A stretch of 64,000 nucleotides of DNA from Plectrocnemia conspersa (GCA_009617715.1 VTFK01000214.1:310001-374000), one strand, 5' to 3'. Shown: positions 14,201 to 27,229, counted from the first letter of the stretch. Notes: a model not told the origin generated them from the letters alone. Made by a program: numbers and translations.

Positions 14201-15514
14201 ATTATTTAAAAAATAAAATATTATTATCCTGATTGCTTTAAAAATTTAATTATACCTCTTAAAATACACGAATGATATAAAATAATATAAATATCACTTT
14301 TTTTATTAAAAAGATAAAATAATCCGATTTTAATGTGAACTCATAATTATTTAATTTAATTGTATCATTAGCTTAAATTGAATAAACAATATGGTGTCGT
14401 TACATTATCTTTTTAAGATAGTAGTTTTTTTAGCATATGTATCAGAAGAGTAAGAGAAAAGTATCATTTAAGATTTTCACCCATTAGTTTAACTTGATAT
14501 TCAATAACAAAAATATTATTATTTCATGTTCATTTATTATTATATCCATAAGTATGCAATATATACATAATCCATACAAATATTTCATTTATTATTTTTT
14601 TATATGCAGAGTATATAAACAAAAAAATGTATAAGAGTATACTATAAGAAACATATGATATATTTATAAAAAAAATATTAAATATTATAAATACAGTAAA
14701 AATATTACAAAGGATATATACATAAAAAAAATATATTTTATGTACTGGCTTGCTGCGATTTTATTGATGCGTAGAGCTTTTTCAGTGATTTTTTTTCTCT
14801 AACATCTTTCAAAAATTGAATATAAAAATAAACAAACACATCTTTACAAAATATTATTAAGCACAGTAAGAATTTTTATAAAAAAATCAATATAAATATA
14901 AGTTGAAGGCTTTTGCTACATTGATACAAATTCAAGAATTTGTAAATTTTCTGTGTACACGACAGAAAAAATTTGTAATTGTAATTAATTTTGATTATAA
15001 TTACCTGCAGATTTTCATTTCAAAATAACACAACGGTAAATTAAAAACTAAGTGATCAAACACTAAAATAATTTGCTACGACTTTTGGTCCTTTGATACT
15101 TATAATGTCTCTGTTCGCGAACCTTTTAAACTCGGTGTATTATATTGTCAAAAAATCTAGCTTTTAATCAGGTGCCTTGTAAGATTAAATGTATATATAA
15201 ATTTGTTATATTTTCAAGCCTTGTAAAATAGGAGTTATAATTTTATTATTTTTATTTTTAAAATAAGAAAATATCAAAATATTCTATATAACAATAAACT
15301 ATTTATTGCTTAATTGTATTTGCTATATCTTTAATTAAAGGTTGGTGTGTTGTGCATTTTAAACCAAAGAAAGCGATACTTACCTCATCTCAGTTTCTTT
15401 TATTGATTTTATTATTATTTAATGTCAATAATAGGGTCTCCAAAAAAATACGTAAAGGAAAAAAATTTAAGTATAACCACTGCTAAATTTTTCAAAGTGC
15501 TAAAAGTACAAATT
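14201..15514. other. AT-rich DNA, no gene seen
   Basis: A/T-rich, with short inverted words such as GAATTTGTAAATTTTC near 14938. No coding or TE signature was recognised. Confidence 0.55.
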
Positions 15515-15537
15515 GATGCAAATCAGCAATTTGCATC
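15515..15537. promoter_or_regulatory. Inverted pair of octamer-like (POU) sites
   Basis: GATGCAAAT and its exact complement ATTTGCATC are separated by the 5-bp spacer CAGCA. Each arm contains the canonical octamer ATGCAAAT bound by POU-domain factors. Two perfect octamers facing each other in A/T-rich DNA are noteworthy, but no island surrounds them. Confidence 0.45.
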
Positions 15538-16839
15538 CATTGAAAATAATTTAAAAATAAATCACTGCAGACTACTACACCTCAACACCTATTTATTTTA
15601 ATTCTATGTTCCATGCTTCTAAATTTATTAAATTTTTCTTCAAACTGCTCAAGTATTAACCAAGTTTAAGATATGCTGCTGTGCCTTCTCAAACACTTTT
15701 TTATTTAAGTAAAATAAATAATATTTCTACATCTCGCTTAAAAAAATTAAGTTTTCTTTCAAAGGCTATTGTGTATCTAAACACAACGTTAATACTTTTG
15801 CCAAAACTAAATTTAAATTCAGTTTATTTATATAAACAATCTGTTAAAAACATCAATGTGTTAAACCACTTATGTCGTTGAGCTGAGGAAAGTTTGACAA
15901 ATTCTTATTCTCAAGAAATATCATACATTAAGTTATACAAAGCACCACATAAGTGTCATAGGTTCGCCATCACTGGTTTAGATCTTTAATATACATCGTA
16001 ATGGCTGTTACAACTTCTCCGTTGGACAAAAATTATTTCTCTTTCGGCTGTTTTTTTGTATGTATACATATAAATGAAATAAAAACAATTAAGATTCATA
16101 ATTGTTATTATTACTATAAAATATTTTATATTTGTAAGGTTCATTTCAAAGCAATGAACATGTTTTTAATATAAATGAGTATTTATCGTTATTAAAATTA
16201 AAAATATTTTGCTAAGTATATTACATTTAAATTAGAAAAATATATAATTCTATATTATAGAATTTCACAAAAGTGTCATAAAATTATGAATGATGCGGGT
16301 TACGTTGCCAATCATAATAACTTTAGCTCAATGACTAAAATTTTATTTTATTTGTATAATTAGATACAAACCAAAAATAAATTATCTTTCTATTATATTA
16401 ACGAGTAATCTGCTTTCTCAATGAATTGAAAAAAATCAAAATTAAATACATGTCATTTAATTTAATATTAAACTTTATTACAACGTATTTTAAAGAATAT
16501 GTTTATAGGAGAAAAGACAACAAAAGTTTGATTTTATTTAAGGTATAGTATACCTATTATCAAACATAATATCACAAAGAAAAGCTTAAGCACGTTTAAA
16601 ATCTTAATGTTGTCTGTCTTTCGATTATTTTTTTGTAGAATACATATATTTATTTATAAGAAACAACAAGCTTATTTAAGATAACGAAGAAGTTAATAGA
16701 GGCAAAATGTATTTCCAAACTTCTTCATATTATTATTAATAAATTACAAATTATAATTTTATACTTATTGTTGTAAAATTTTTCAGAAATAAATTTCAGA
16801 AATCATGATAATAGCAATTAAATATGATAATAAGGGCAG
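15538..16839. other. AT-rich to intermediate DNA, no gene seen
   Basis: An open frame of 66 codons at 15681-15881 and a more mixed block to about 15990 could be TE debris. I could not match it to reverse transcriptase or transposase motifs with any confidence. Confidence 0.4.
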
Positions 16840-17448
16840 TATAGAGTAGTTCGTAAATCTCAGACAAGTAATTCGATTGCTTTGGATCTTGATGATAACT
16901 AATGTATTAGGTAGACTCAAAAAACTGGTAGCATTTTCTCGATCATTTGATAATTGGAGATGAGAAATGGGCGTTTACAAGTTGTAATTAAAGGTCAAGT
17001 AGTCAAAACCTACATTGAAACCCGGGTTTACAGTAAAAAAAGTTATTTAATGTATTTCATAGGATTGCAAAGGGATTGTGCAATACGAAAAAATAACAGC
17101 AGGCTTTAATTGTGATCAAATTGATTGCTAAAGCTCGACAACAGAAGTCAAATAGTTATTTAAAACGATAATGCGCGTCCACATGTGGCAAAATTGACTC
17201 TCAATAAAATAAAATAACTTACCTGAAAAGTTTTTATTCATCCACCTTATTCTCCAGACCTTGATCCTTCCAACTACTGTTTATTTTGATCGTAAAATAT
17301 TAAATCTGAATATTTTGCAACAAAGCCTTTAACATTAAAAAATACCCAAAACCTGGGAGGAAAATTATATTTTTATTTTAAGCATTTTCTGGGATACATG
17401 ATTTTCTGTTTTATTCAAAAAACGACATTTATTTCGGAATTACCCAAT
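16840..17448 (+). pseudogene. Mariner-family transposase pseudogene 1, 5'-truncated
   Basis: Mariner elements move by a DD34D transposase that cuts at TA sites. Broken plus-strand frames show family landmarks in order: a remnant of the EDEKW region near 16950-16990, the NDNARPHVA block near 17168-17195, and PYSPDLDPSNY at about 17246-17276. In that last block the family's third catalytic Asp (SDY) is Asn. Stops and frameshifts occur throughout. The right end, CGACATTTATTTCGGAATTACCCAA (17424-17448), looks like a mariner inverted terminal repeat. No matching left repeat was found, so the 5' part is missing. Non-functional. Confidence 0.85.
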
Positions 17449-18535
17449 ATAATAACTAACTTTATTGTCTATGTATTATTTTTTTATAAAAGCAACATGA
17501 ACAACAGTAACATATCACGTAAGAAAAAGTTGACGTCTAGTTAGTTGGTTTTATACCCTTTTTTAATTAAGATATACATTTTTTAAAAAGTATATTTATT
17601 TTTTAAAAAGTATAATTATGTATATCAAAATATTATGTTAAATTTATTTTATTTTAATATACTGCTTGTTAATACTACTATATAAAAAGTATCTATGATT
17701 ATAGTATCCCGTGCAAATAAAACGTGAAATAAATCTGGGGAAAAAAATGGTACTAAAAGAGGGAAAAATTAGTACGTAAATATGTATGTATATAAAATCA
17801 AGATATAAACAGCCGCTAAAAATAAACATTTTTGAGATTTTAATAAAAAGTTTTTAATTGTAAATTAACGTTACATCAATAGAATTCACTATTAACATGT
17901 TTAGATGCATGTTAATCAAATGAGTTGAATGGACCAATATTTAAAGAAGGAAATGTAAAATGGTTTATATATTTATGAGCCCCTCGACGCATTACTATTT
18001 AAGCCAGTTAATATTACTAACGTGTAAATGCTAACAGACAGCTAGATTTCAATTCATAGGATCAACTATAATAAATATTCTTACTACACGACTAATTTAA
18101 TATTAAAATTTTATTAACAGCTATTTATAAGCAAAGCCAAGTGAAAAATTTAAACAACTTATAAATACATTTTAATTTTATTAAGATATATTTAAAAAAT
18201 AAAATAAACGTAGTACATATTATGTAACATGTAATTGGTCTAATGGTCGATTAAAATATATATTATATTGTTAAATATTTGGAGAGTACACAAGTCTACA
18301 AACATAAATAAAAAAATATGAAAGGTTCAGTTTGATTCCTTTTTATTATTGTAATATTTTTAAGTTTATTTTTTGTGGTCCACTTTTTCATAATGTACGA
18401 ATAAGTAAAATTATTAGTAAATTTAACTCGTGCTCAGCATATTTAAAAAAAATATTTAAACCTTTTCATATTTTTTTGTGTGACATCATCCGACAATTCC
18501 CAAACGGTTATGTATTTGTATGGCATTCGGATAAA
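17449..18535. other. AT-rich DNA, no gene seen
   Basis: A 20-bp tandem doublet (TTTTTTAAAAAGTATA unit, 17579-17614) and A/T-rich sequence. A 72-codon frame at 18332-18550 has no recognisable motif and A/T-driven composition. Confidence 0.5.
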
Positions 18536-18920
18536 AGCTTTCCCCGATAAAAATATTTTATTACAATATACATAAATAAGTCAGTGTTATGGACACGATT
18601 TTCGGGCAAATTGGCCGAGCCGGTATGTAGGTTCGGTCCATAATAATGTACAATAATAACAACACAGGATCGACCTTTGTATCGGCAAAAAGTGACTGAC
18701 AAAAGCGTTCTTTATACGGCATAACTTTCTTTGCGGAAAAAATACTCATACACATTTTTATTGTATTTACTGCTGCCGCTTTGCGCACAAAAACGTTTAT
18801 TGCTATATAAAAAAACGGGCGACGTCCGAACCGCGAATTTATAACTTTCTGTTGTGGTTTTTTATGTTTGAATTTTATTGCAGGGACGCGCGAGTGGCGC
18901 GTTTAAAAGTATCCTGGCAA
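18536..18920. promoter_or_regulatory. GC-richer island H, candidate enhancer
   Basis: Contains CGATTTTCGGGCAAATTGGCCGAGCC, GGTTCGGTCC and, at its right end, GGGACGCGCGAGTGGCGCG preceded by a pyrimidine/TTGCAG string at 18877-18883 that resembles a splice acceptor. Overlapping minus-strand frames (18508-18788) are low-confidence by-products of GC content. Either an enhancer or the edge of an untranslated exon is possible. Confidence 0.35.
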
Positions 18921-18989
18921 ACATAATACAATCGTTTTGTTTTTAGTTTTGTGTATATGTTATAGCTGAACAAATTAAGGGTAGGAAAT

Positions 18990-19340
18990 AAATAAAATCC
19001 GCCAACTGACTACCTCGCATTTTGACATCGCATTGGCAATTCGCTTCCGGAGTGGAACATCTTCAGAAATTCCACTTTCAAAGACTAAAACACCTAGGCA
19101 TGCTACTATCATCTTCATAGAATTCCGCCTTTATATGTAATAACTAAAGAGTCTTTGGGTATAACAAGTAGGGGTCTGATAGCAGATACTATTTCTCGGA
19201 ACGCCGTTGCTATTTGGTAGTTGCTGCTAGAATTACAACGAAACAAAGTCGTAAGATGTCTTTGCAATGATTTAAACGAAGAAAGAAAAGTCTATGCATT
19301 GTTAGCAGCAAAAAGCATCTACATTTCATGAAAAATACTC
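18990..19340. other. Unclassified moderately complex block
   Basis: Balanced composition with few CpG. Frames are broken and I recognised no known protein. It directly precedes a mariner relic and could be TE-derived. Confidence 0.3.
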
Positions 19341-19789
19341 CTAGGATTAACCATTTGCTATGTCATATTTTGTTTTAATATATAATATATTAAATATTTA
19401 AATACATATTTAATATAAAAAAGCTATAAGTTTATATTTTGATATGGTGTTTTATAAACTCATATATTAAGTATCTTATAAAATTTATCTTTTGACATTT
19501 AATTTCTCGCTTAAATTAAATATATCCTCGTAGTTAAAATTCGGATATATAATAGGTAATCTCGAAATTAATGTTTTAACAGCTAGTCGTGGACAATTAA
19601 ATACGCTTTTATTGTTATATTTGTGTGAAATCCAATCTAAACTTTATATTTTATTATTTAAAAATAAAATTGCGTTCCAAAATTAACAAATAAAGATTTT
19701 TGATTAAGTGCAGAATTAAGGCAAAATTAAATTATGTATGTTTCTTAAAAAAAATGCAACTTACGGCCACTAAAATATTTGTCAAGTGT
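19341..19789. other. AT-rich DNA, no gene seen
   Basis: A/T-rich sequence between an unclassified block and mariner relic 2. Confidence 0.55.
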
Positions 19790-20600
19790 TAGGTGATTTA
19801 ATAAATATTCATAAATGGCAAAGATGAACTGAAAATTACGATATCGAGAAGAGTCAAGGATGTGGGAGACAAGCAAATATAGACGATGATGTCTTGGCTG
19901 TAAAAATGGAAGCAAATAATAATAAAACTATTCATTAGCTGGTCGATAAACTAAACCAGTCGGATTCACAACACAAATAAAGAAAATTGGGAAGGCTTGG
20001 AAGCTATATGCTTCACACAAATTAAGTTGAGAGAACAAGACAGCGCATATCCACTTATTCTAAGAGCTTCTAAATATTGAAGCTGACCGCCTTTTCGCAA
20101 TCATTTGATAACTGAAGATGAGAAATTGGTATTATACGACGATATTTGTCATATATTACAGTGGTTATTTAAAAGTCAAGTAGCAAAATCTTTCTTGAAG
20201 GAAAGAAAGTTTTTTATGTGTATAGTGAGATTGCATTATGAAACTCCTAAACTTGATTAATCAATAACTGCAAGATTATATTTTGATTAGTTAAATCGTT
20301 TACACGAAAAAATTAAAAAAACAATAGTTTTACAACACAACATGTGGCAAAAATGATTCACGATAAAATCAAGAAACTTGGCTGAAAGGTTTTATCTCAT
20401 ATACCTTATCCTTCAGACCTAGCTTACTCCGACTACCAATATTTCAATCAATACAACACTTCCCAAATGTAAAAAATAAAGATAATGTAAAAAGAGGGCT
20501 ATCGGAATATTTTGCATCAAAGCCTTTTATGAGTATAATGCTAATGAATATAAAAAAAATCAAGAAGTGGAAAAAGGTAATATCTTAAAAAGAAAATTAT
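19790..20600 (+). pseudogene. Mariner-family transposase pseudogene 2, near full length
   Basis: Plus-strand frames, interrupted by stops and shifts, retain the N-terminal helix-turn-helix region (a GRQANIDDDVLAVK-like stretch near 19870-19910), then LITEDEKLVLYDD near 20106-20145 (the family's EDEKW...YDN motif with Trp replaced by Leu), then THVAKM-like sequence near 20340, and SDLAYSDYQYF near 20415-20450, where the third catalytic Asp is kept. It covers more of the protein than relic 1 and has diverged differently. No clean terminal repeats were located. Non-functional. Confidence 0.85.
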
Positions 20601-21035
20601 ATTTTAAATTATTAAAATCAAAATAAAACACACGTATCCTGCCACCTAGGTTCTGATTTTAGGTAGAAAAATATCGATTTTATGTTGAATAAAAAAAATC
20701 AGATTACATAATATTATATATGCTTATATTTCATATTCAGCGTAAGAATATAATAATAATAATACAATGTAAAAAGCTTAAGAAGTTTGCTAGATGCTAC
20801 CGTATCATATTTTCTATGCACTTTTACCAACGAGAAACAAGCTTTTTTGGAACTTATTAGTAATTTACTCAATTAGCTAATTAATTAAACCATGCCTCAG
20901 AGTCCATATTTTATTTGAAAAAATACACACATCATAAGAAAAACTAATCATTGAAGACCTAATTGACTAGTTATATATATATACATATATTAATAAAATG
21001 TTACTCCATTAATGAATATTAATACTAGTTCTGTT
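20601..21035. other. AT-rich DNA, no gene seen
   Basis: Probably includes the degraded 3' flank of mariner relic 2. Nothing else was recognised. Confidence 0.5.
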
Positions 21036-21545
21036 TTACCTCAAAGCACTGCCATGTTTGTATGTTACTCGGAAACGTACTGCTCAATTATGAATTTTGG
21101 ACTCGTTTTATTGTTTCGTCTCATCGGCGCTTTGTAATGCCTGTTTGTGCAATTAGTGTTAACAAGCTTTTGGGCAGGAAGATGAAATTTCGGATATTAC
21201 GACCTTATGCCAGTGTTACGCAGCATAGCAGCATTTGAGAATAGGTTCGAACAAGCTTAAATTGTGGCTATTTTAATTAAACTCGGCAATCGTTTCGCGA
21301 ATTAAAACGATCTTTTGATGAAGGCCCCCGCCGTGTGCGTCTTAATTTCATTAAAACGAGCAAACGATGAAGAATAATTTATCTTGGCCGTACCGCAACG
21401 ATGGATCAGAACTCTATAGTGGGTATATAATTTGAATATTTTTTCCTCTGCGTCTATCTGAACTTAAACGATCGTATTTAAAGTCGATCAGCGACGAACA
21501 GGGAGAAATTTGGCATAATTGAAGGCGAAAAAAATGTTCTCGAGA
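21036..21545. promoter_or_regulatory. GC-richer island I, candidate enhancer
   Basis: About 500 bp with GGCCCCCGCCGTGTGCG, GCAATCGTTTCGCGAATTAAAACGATC (containing the dyad CGTTTCGCGAATTAAAACG) and several TAAT/ATTA cores. No frame is open across it. The density of homeodomain cores within a CpG-containing block supports a regulatory reading. Confidence 0.4.
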
Positions 21546-21799
21546 ATTAATAACGTATTTCTTTTTATAATAAAGTCAAACTTTCAAACAGCTGGAATTG
21601 TTCAAAAGTGACCGAAAGTAATAATGTGTACATATATACCTATATATAAACAATTACATTCAATTTAATAAACGTTGTAAGTTAATTTAAAAAATTCATA
21701 AGGCAAAGAAATTTCAGTGAAAAAAATATTGTTAATTTAATTGACAAACAATTTAATTTTGCATTTCATGTTTTGGATTTTAGTTTTTTTTATTAGCAG

Positions 21800-22345
21800 T
21801 TTAATAAAATTACTCATTACATTAAAAATCCATATACTAGAGCCAGCTTCTAGTATGCTGCGGATTAGGACATCAAAAAAGAGTGCGCAATACTACAAAG
21901 TATTCTTAAATCCATGATAAATCCACGTTTTTATTTTAATCTGTTGTTAGATTTTGCAATGTGCAAGCTGATTTGTATTGCTTCTTAAACGTCACATCAA
22001 TATTCTAAATAAAAAAGGCTTGTCAAGAATATATTCACTGATATGGTTAAAGTATTATACTGGCATCGAGGACCATGTAACTAAAATGAACATGAATGGA
22101 CCCAATTTGGATCTTTGGGGCACCCTAGTAGAGGTATAATATTGTTGTGAAAATGGTTTTTTTTACTTGACGAACCAATATTTATCGCTCAAGTAATTTG
22201 AGAATAAGTTCATAAGCCCTTTAGGTAATCCGAATTGAGATTTATTCAAATAAATCGTGATTGACTTTATCAAACGCTTTTTAAAAATCTGTATATTAAC
22301 GTCTACTTGTATATCAGAGTCTGATGACTTAAAAAAAAAATTTAG
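21800..22345 (-). pseudogene. Jockey/CR1-type reverse transcriptase fragment
   Basis: On the minus strand, reading from 22345 down, broken frames give IFKK-AFDKVNHD-like sequence (22290-22260, the palm motif with the first catalytic Asp region), FSNYLSDKYWFVK, then RVPQRSKLGPFMFI near 22130-22090, a degenerate GVPQGSxLGPxLFI. Further on, near 21860-21835, LIRSILEAGSSIW matches the LVRSILEYGSxIW thumb motif. The region between these is shortened, so an internal deletion is likely. Inactive. Confidence 0.8.
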
Positions 22346-24385
22346 AAAAGTGCCATTATTTCAGATTAATACATAGTAAAAGAAATAACGATGTTTGTAC
22401 TCATATTGTTGAATATAAATAAGGTTAATAAGTTTATTAATAAATCATTTATTTATTTATATGTTATATGAAAATATTTAAGTTTAGCCAAATATATAGT
22501 TTTTTGTATATGTAATTTTAATGTTGATTTCATAAACACGATGCAAAATACATTAATTTTTTTACCCAAATGTATGTACACATATATAGCTAACATTTGT
22601 CTATCCTTGTACATCTAAATATTAACTTTAAACCCGTGTTCTTAAACTAAATTTATATATTATAAATTAAATAATATATTTTGATATATATACATAGATA
22701 CATAAACTCAAATTTAATCAATTAAAATGAGTAGAAAGTTAAAAAGTAAATTACAAACTTTATATATTATATTTAATAACAAATTAAATACCAAATGAGA
22801 AAATCTAACGGTTAAAATAAAATTGCGAGATAAAGTGATACTAAATTTGCAATTTGCAGACTTTTGGCTGTATAACTTTTCCAGTAGAAAAATGCTAACA
22901 TCTTTCTTTTTAAGGGCGTGTAAATGATAATATAGGGTAAAAATACCAACGGTAAAAAAAAATTAAATTGAAATTGAATTTTATATTTGTTGTAACATTA
23001 ACAATTAAAAATATTTTTAATTAAAACATTTGTAATAATTTAGGATATTGGGATAATTGTTTTAGTAAAATAAAAAAAACCTAAATTTTTTTTTTAATCA
23101 ATTTATAAGATAAAATTAAATTATTTTGTTAAAACAATGAGTTTTAAAATATTTGTAGTTCCTGCATTAGGTTATATTTAAGGTTAATAAACAGCATTAA
23201 AATTTTTGACATCTTATAATTCTTTTACGACATTTTGTCAGATAAAATATACTATTTTATTTTTACTAATGTCTGCATGCCCATTTTAATTTATTAGGTT
23301 GCTAAATATGAAAAATATAATCGTGAATAATTTTCATATATATAATTGATATCATTTTAACGTTTCTTTGATTTAGTTAATCCACTTGTTTTTAAATTAA
23401 ATAAAAATAATATACAATTTTTGAACCCTTGTTATTTACAATATTAACAAACTAATATTTTAAAAAGGATGTATTGCAAATAATTCAAAATGGTAGGAAA
23501 ATAATATAAATACACTTTTTTATACTAATCTTTACAAAAGCCTTCAAATATCAATTTTCAAAGAACACTGTAATTTTCATACCAAAAATATAATAAAAAT
23601 ATTTCGTATAATCACACTAACCCGCTAATCTCGTGTATCAGTGATTGCAATAAAAACAACATTAAATTTAAATATAAGCACAAAATCCTAAAGCAGGAAT
23701 TGCTTTTTTTAAGGCTAAGGACAATATATCAATGGTTCCAGATCTTCAGTTTAATGTACTTAAATTAGCACTAAATTTATTGTTTTTTTCCCCTCCTATA
23801 TTTTACTTTTTTTTATTGTTAAATAGTATAATGTGGTTTTAGTTATTTTCCGTAAATTATAACTACCAACGTTATATTTATAATTTTTTTCTATTAAATT
23901 TAAATTAATTAAAAATTATAAACATAAAATACATCTACATATTATATATTTGCTTTGTTTCTAAAATTATTTACGTTATTAAAATAAGCATTTTATAATA
24001 AATAATAATCTGGGAAATGTAATCTGTGATGATTAAGCTAAATTATTTTATTATACCTAAAAAACTTATTTCGATCTCCTAGATAAGAAACACTAGTGTC
24101 CATATAAAATTAAAATCTAGTTATTTCTGATATTGATCACTGAATTATCCCGCTTGGCGATTGTGTTAATAAAATAGAGTAATACATATTTTTTTGTATT
24201 AAATCGAAATTAAAATTGAAAATATAAAAATATTTCACTGCAACTGCTATATATTATATAATAAAAAAGTTTTAATTGCCGCATAAAAGGATAATTAATT
24301 TTATTGGGCCACTATGGGATTGATTTAATGTTATTAGAAAAGTTTTTTTTTCTTGAATTCTCCATAATTACTCCCACAAAGATAC
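22346..24385. other. AT-rich DNA, no gene seen
   Basis: Two kilobases of very A/T-rich DNA without open frames of note, islands or TE motifs. Confidence 0.6.
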
Positions 24386-24860
24386 ATTACGTACGTAATA
24401 CTCGCAGACTGTTATAATTCGCGAAAATGCAATTTAACAAAAGTTATCTTATGTTTTATACGCCTAGTTTAAATTAACGAATATGCTAACTACTTTTCAA
24501 CTTGTTAAGTTGCCGAAAGACAAATGGAAGGCTTTTCAACGTAACGACGCGAATCATAAATCTTCGCAAGACTATTTTGTCTTGTATCTGTTTATACCAT
24601 GAACAAAATTTATGCCCGGGTATAAATTTTAATTTTATACATTTTTTAAAGGTATTAGCGCGTGACGTGTGCTCGATTATTAATAAAATATTAATAAATT
24701 CAACCCTCGTTAATTTTGATTCGTAAGATTAATGGCGACGCTCGATGCGTACTATAACGTTAAGGTATTAATCCTTCCTGTAGCATTAATTGAAATTTAA
24801 CGTCACTGATGGAGTAGGGTCTCTAATAATATTTATAAACATTATACAAGGTCGTTTTAA
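24386..24860. promoter_or_regulatory. GC-richer island J, candidate enhancer
   Basis: Moderately GC-rich block with GTACGTAATACTCG, GTAACGACGCGAATCATAAATC, TATGCCCGGGTATAAAT, GCGCGTGACGTGTGCTCG (including the CRE-like TGACGTG) and TAATCC words. The 74-codon frame at 24502-24726 ends inside it without recognisable features. Regulatory function is inferred. Confidence 0.35.
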
Positions 24861-25077
24861 AGTATAAATACTGGCAAAACATATTCATCATAATTTACGT
24901 TACATAAAAATAATTTTGACGCAATTTTTAGTTGATTAGCCCTATATTTATGTCTTTTTTATGACATTGTCAATGGAGACATTTAAAAATAATAGCCATT
25001 GCTTAAAATACATTTTATTTAATATAAAAGGTTTAGGATTAATTAATTAATAAATTAAGTTTTTTAATTATAATTAG
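24861..25077. other. AT-rich DNA, nothing seen
   Basis: A/T-rich spacer before a retrotransposon fragment. Confidence 0.6.
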
Positions 25078-25560
25078 CCCGACAACCCAAGCTGGGTCTT
25101 CGGCTTCTTCAACAATATTCTCCATCTCCTCCGGTTCCGGCTGCACTGACATTTTTTGGCATAACGTCCAACCTCTGAAGTTTTGGTCTGCCGGCCGATC
25201 TTTGGCCAACTAAATTGTTATCTAGTATTTGACTAGGCGGTTGGGTAAAGTCCATTCGTGCATCGTGGCCTGCCTACCAAAGTCTCCCTATTTTAATGAA
25301 GATCTAGAGACAACCTCTCCTTGAAAGATACAGTAGAGCTGTATTTGTTCCTGATTCTTCACTCATTGCTCTCTTAAATATACATATTTCCTTGTAACAC
25401 TTTTTTCTCGAATCTGTCAAGCAGTCGTTCGTCGGCCCTAGTAATTGTTCAACTCTCCGAATCATATGTTAGCACAGGTCTAATCAATGTTTTGTACATA
25501 TGTATCTTCGCACAGTGAGAAATGTCCGTAATTTAGGATAGTGTCTGATTTATTAGAGCA
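25078..25560 (-). pseudogene. Non-LTR retrotransposon ORF2 C-terminus, inactive
   Basis: On the minus strand the frame begins with MYKTLIRPVLTYDSES then a stop where the family has Trp (YGSETW), then TITRADERLLDRFEKKVL, the segment just after the RT domain. After a damaged central part, the end reads RRRWRILLKKPKTQLGLSG followed by a stop, matching the family's usual ending (...W..IL.EAKTH.GL). It appears to reach the natural C-terminus and to be truncated upstream. It belongs to a different lineage from the jockey-like fragments. Confidence 0.85.
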
Positions 25561-26264
25561 AAATAACATTAATTTTCTGACAATTAATAGGTGGTGCGTC
25601 TCATTGTAAATTCCTAGATATTTTCTAGAATTTGTCGTATTGAGAAGAAAATTAAAATCTGTAACATTTAGTAATTATTATTGCTACATGATTAAACCAA
25701 TTTAAATAAATTATTTTAATGGATTTCTAGGTAATATTTTTACTTAAGGGTTCTGCGATAAAATGTAATACAGTATAAAATATTTGTACGTTCAAGTAAA
25801 AAAAGCAATTTAATAAATATTGTAACTGTTTTTTCTAAAATTAAATTTAATCGTTTATATGAATTAATTAACGACATTGATACAATTATTACAATCAGGT
25901 GATTCGCGAATATAACAAAAAAATTTTAGAAATTATAATAAAACATTTGTTGTTTTTAGATTTCAATAAAATTAAAATTTGTTAAAATTAAAATTAAAAT
26001 TAAATTTATTTAATAAAATTAAATTTAGTTTTGAATAAATTTGTATCAAGTTAAAACAACAATAAAAAAGTAGAAAATGTCTTAAATGCCTAATTAAATA
26101 TTAGCTTTATTATATTATTACACGCCATTTCTACACTTGTTTCTTGATATGAATCTAATGACGGCATAAAAACATATTTTTGTATACAGTTTGTACAATT
26201 GTAACCCCTTTACAAAACACGTGTTGCTACAATAAAAATAAAACTTTTCTGAGAAATATAGAAA
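25561..26264. other. AT-rich DNA, no gene seen
   Basis: A/T-rich, with a tandem TAAAATTAAAATT tract near 25970-26010 and GCGATAAA at 25755-25762. No gene was seen. Confidence 0.55.
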
Positions 26265-26670
26265 GTACATGACTACGGAACGACTTTTAATAAGCAAACT
26301 CTCCATATTCCAGTTGTCCTTTTTGTCTGATATTTTCGTTAGAAGAGGGATAAAAAGACGAAAGTTTCTAAGCTTATTTTACACGTTGTGTGTGTGTGCA
26401 CTTTGCTTTCGTTTGTGTACTTATTTTTTTTTGTTATCTCTGCGCGATAAACGCAAATGAACTGTGCGAAAACGTGCCACAGGTCGATATTGAATTTTAA
26501 AAAATAGGCAACGAAGGTGAAAACCCTTTTTTTAATAATAAAACATAAATTGGAAAGTGTATTAGGGTTCATGTGAAATTGCGATAATAATAAACAAGGT
26601 CGGTGTTCGTTGAATTCACATATACAAATTCGTACCGAGGAAAGCTCTTTGAAAGCGCTTTGAACACATT
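26265..26670. promoter_or_regulatory. Intermediate-GC island K, candidate enhancer
   Basis: Mixed block with TGTGTGTGTG (about 26388), CTCTGCGCGATAAACGC (GCGATAAA at 26444-26451), AAACGTGCCACAGGTCG and GAAAGCGCTTTGAACAC, whose AAAGCGCTTT is a perfect 10-bp palindrome. Both strands carry frames of 60-80 codons without features. Confidence 0.3.
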
Positions 26671-26895
26671 TATCACATATTATGTATCATATGTAATGTA
26701 TATTTTACGCATTTATATAAATCAGCTCTAAATATATATGTATCTACATAATATTTATAATGAATACACAAAACGCTACTGATCTATATTTTTATACTTC
26801 ATTATGAAAAAAAAACATAATTTTAAATTGGATGAAATAAAGAAAAAAGAAACTAGAAAAGGAATTGGTATTGTACAAATATTTCTTATTATTTT
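26671..26895. other. AT-rich DNA, nothing seen
   Basis: A/T-rich spacer. Confidence 0.6.
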
Positions 26896-26965
26896 GCACG
26901 ATAGACTAGTGGTATAAGTCATTGATTCTAGTATTTCTAAATTTCTGTCATATCTGGGGGATCAG
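26896..26965 (+). repeat. tRNA-derived SINE fragment, copy 1
   Basis: GCACGATAGACTAGTGGTATAAGTC closely matches the minus strand of 29909-29976 (GCACAATAGACAAATGGTATAAGTC). The TAGTGG/AAATGG word is in the A-box position of a tRNA-like promoter. The B-box half is degraded here (CTGGGGGATC). Confidence 0.5.
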
Positions 26966-27229
26966 AATGAGTGATAACCATATAATTTTAAATTTAATTA
27001 ATTTTCTAGATTTTATTACTTTTACTGATGAATATGGTAATGAATACAACTATAATAAAAACAAGCGTAGTGACATATGATTACTGTCAGCTATAATAAT
27101 ATCTGAAAAAATTGTATTATTAAAATATATTTAAATGCTTATAAAATTAAACAAATTTTTAATAAAAATTTACGTACCCAATTCTAAATCATGTGTGTAG
27201 TTACCAAATATTTATAGCTATACATTCGA
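26966..27229. other. AT-rich DNA, nothing seen
   Basis: A/T-rich spacer. Confidence 0.55.

Noticed and set aside
15681..15881. 66-codon frame as jockey reverse transcriptase
   Set aside because: The order and identity of RT motifs could not be found, unlike the other relics in the window.
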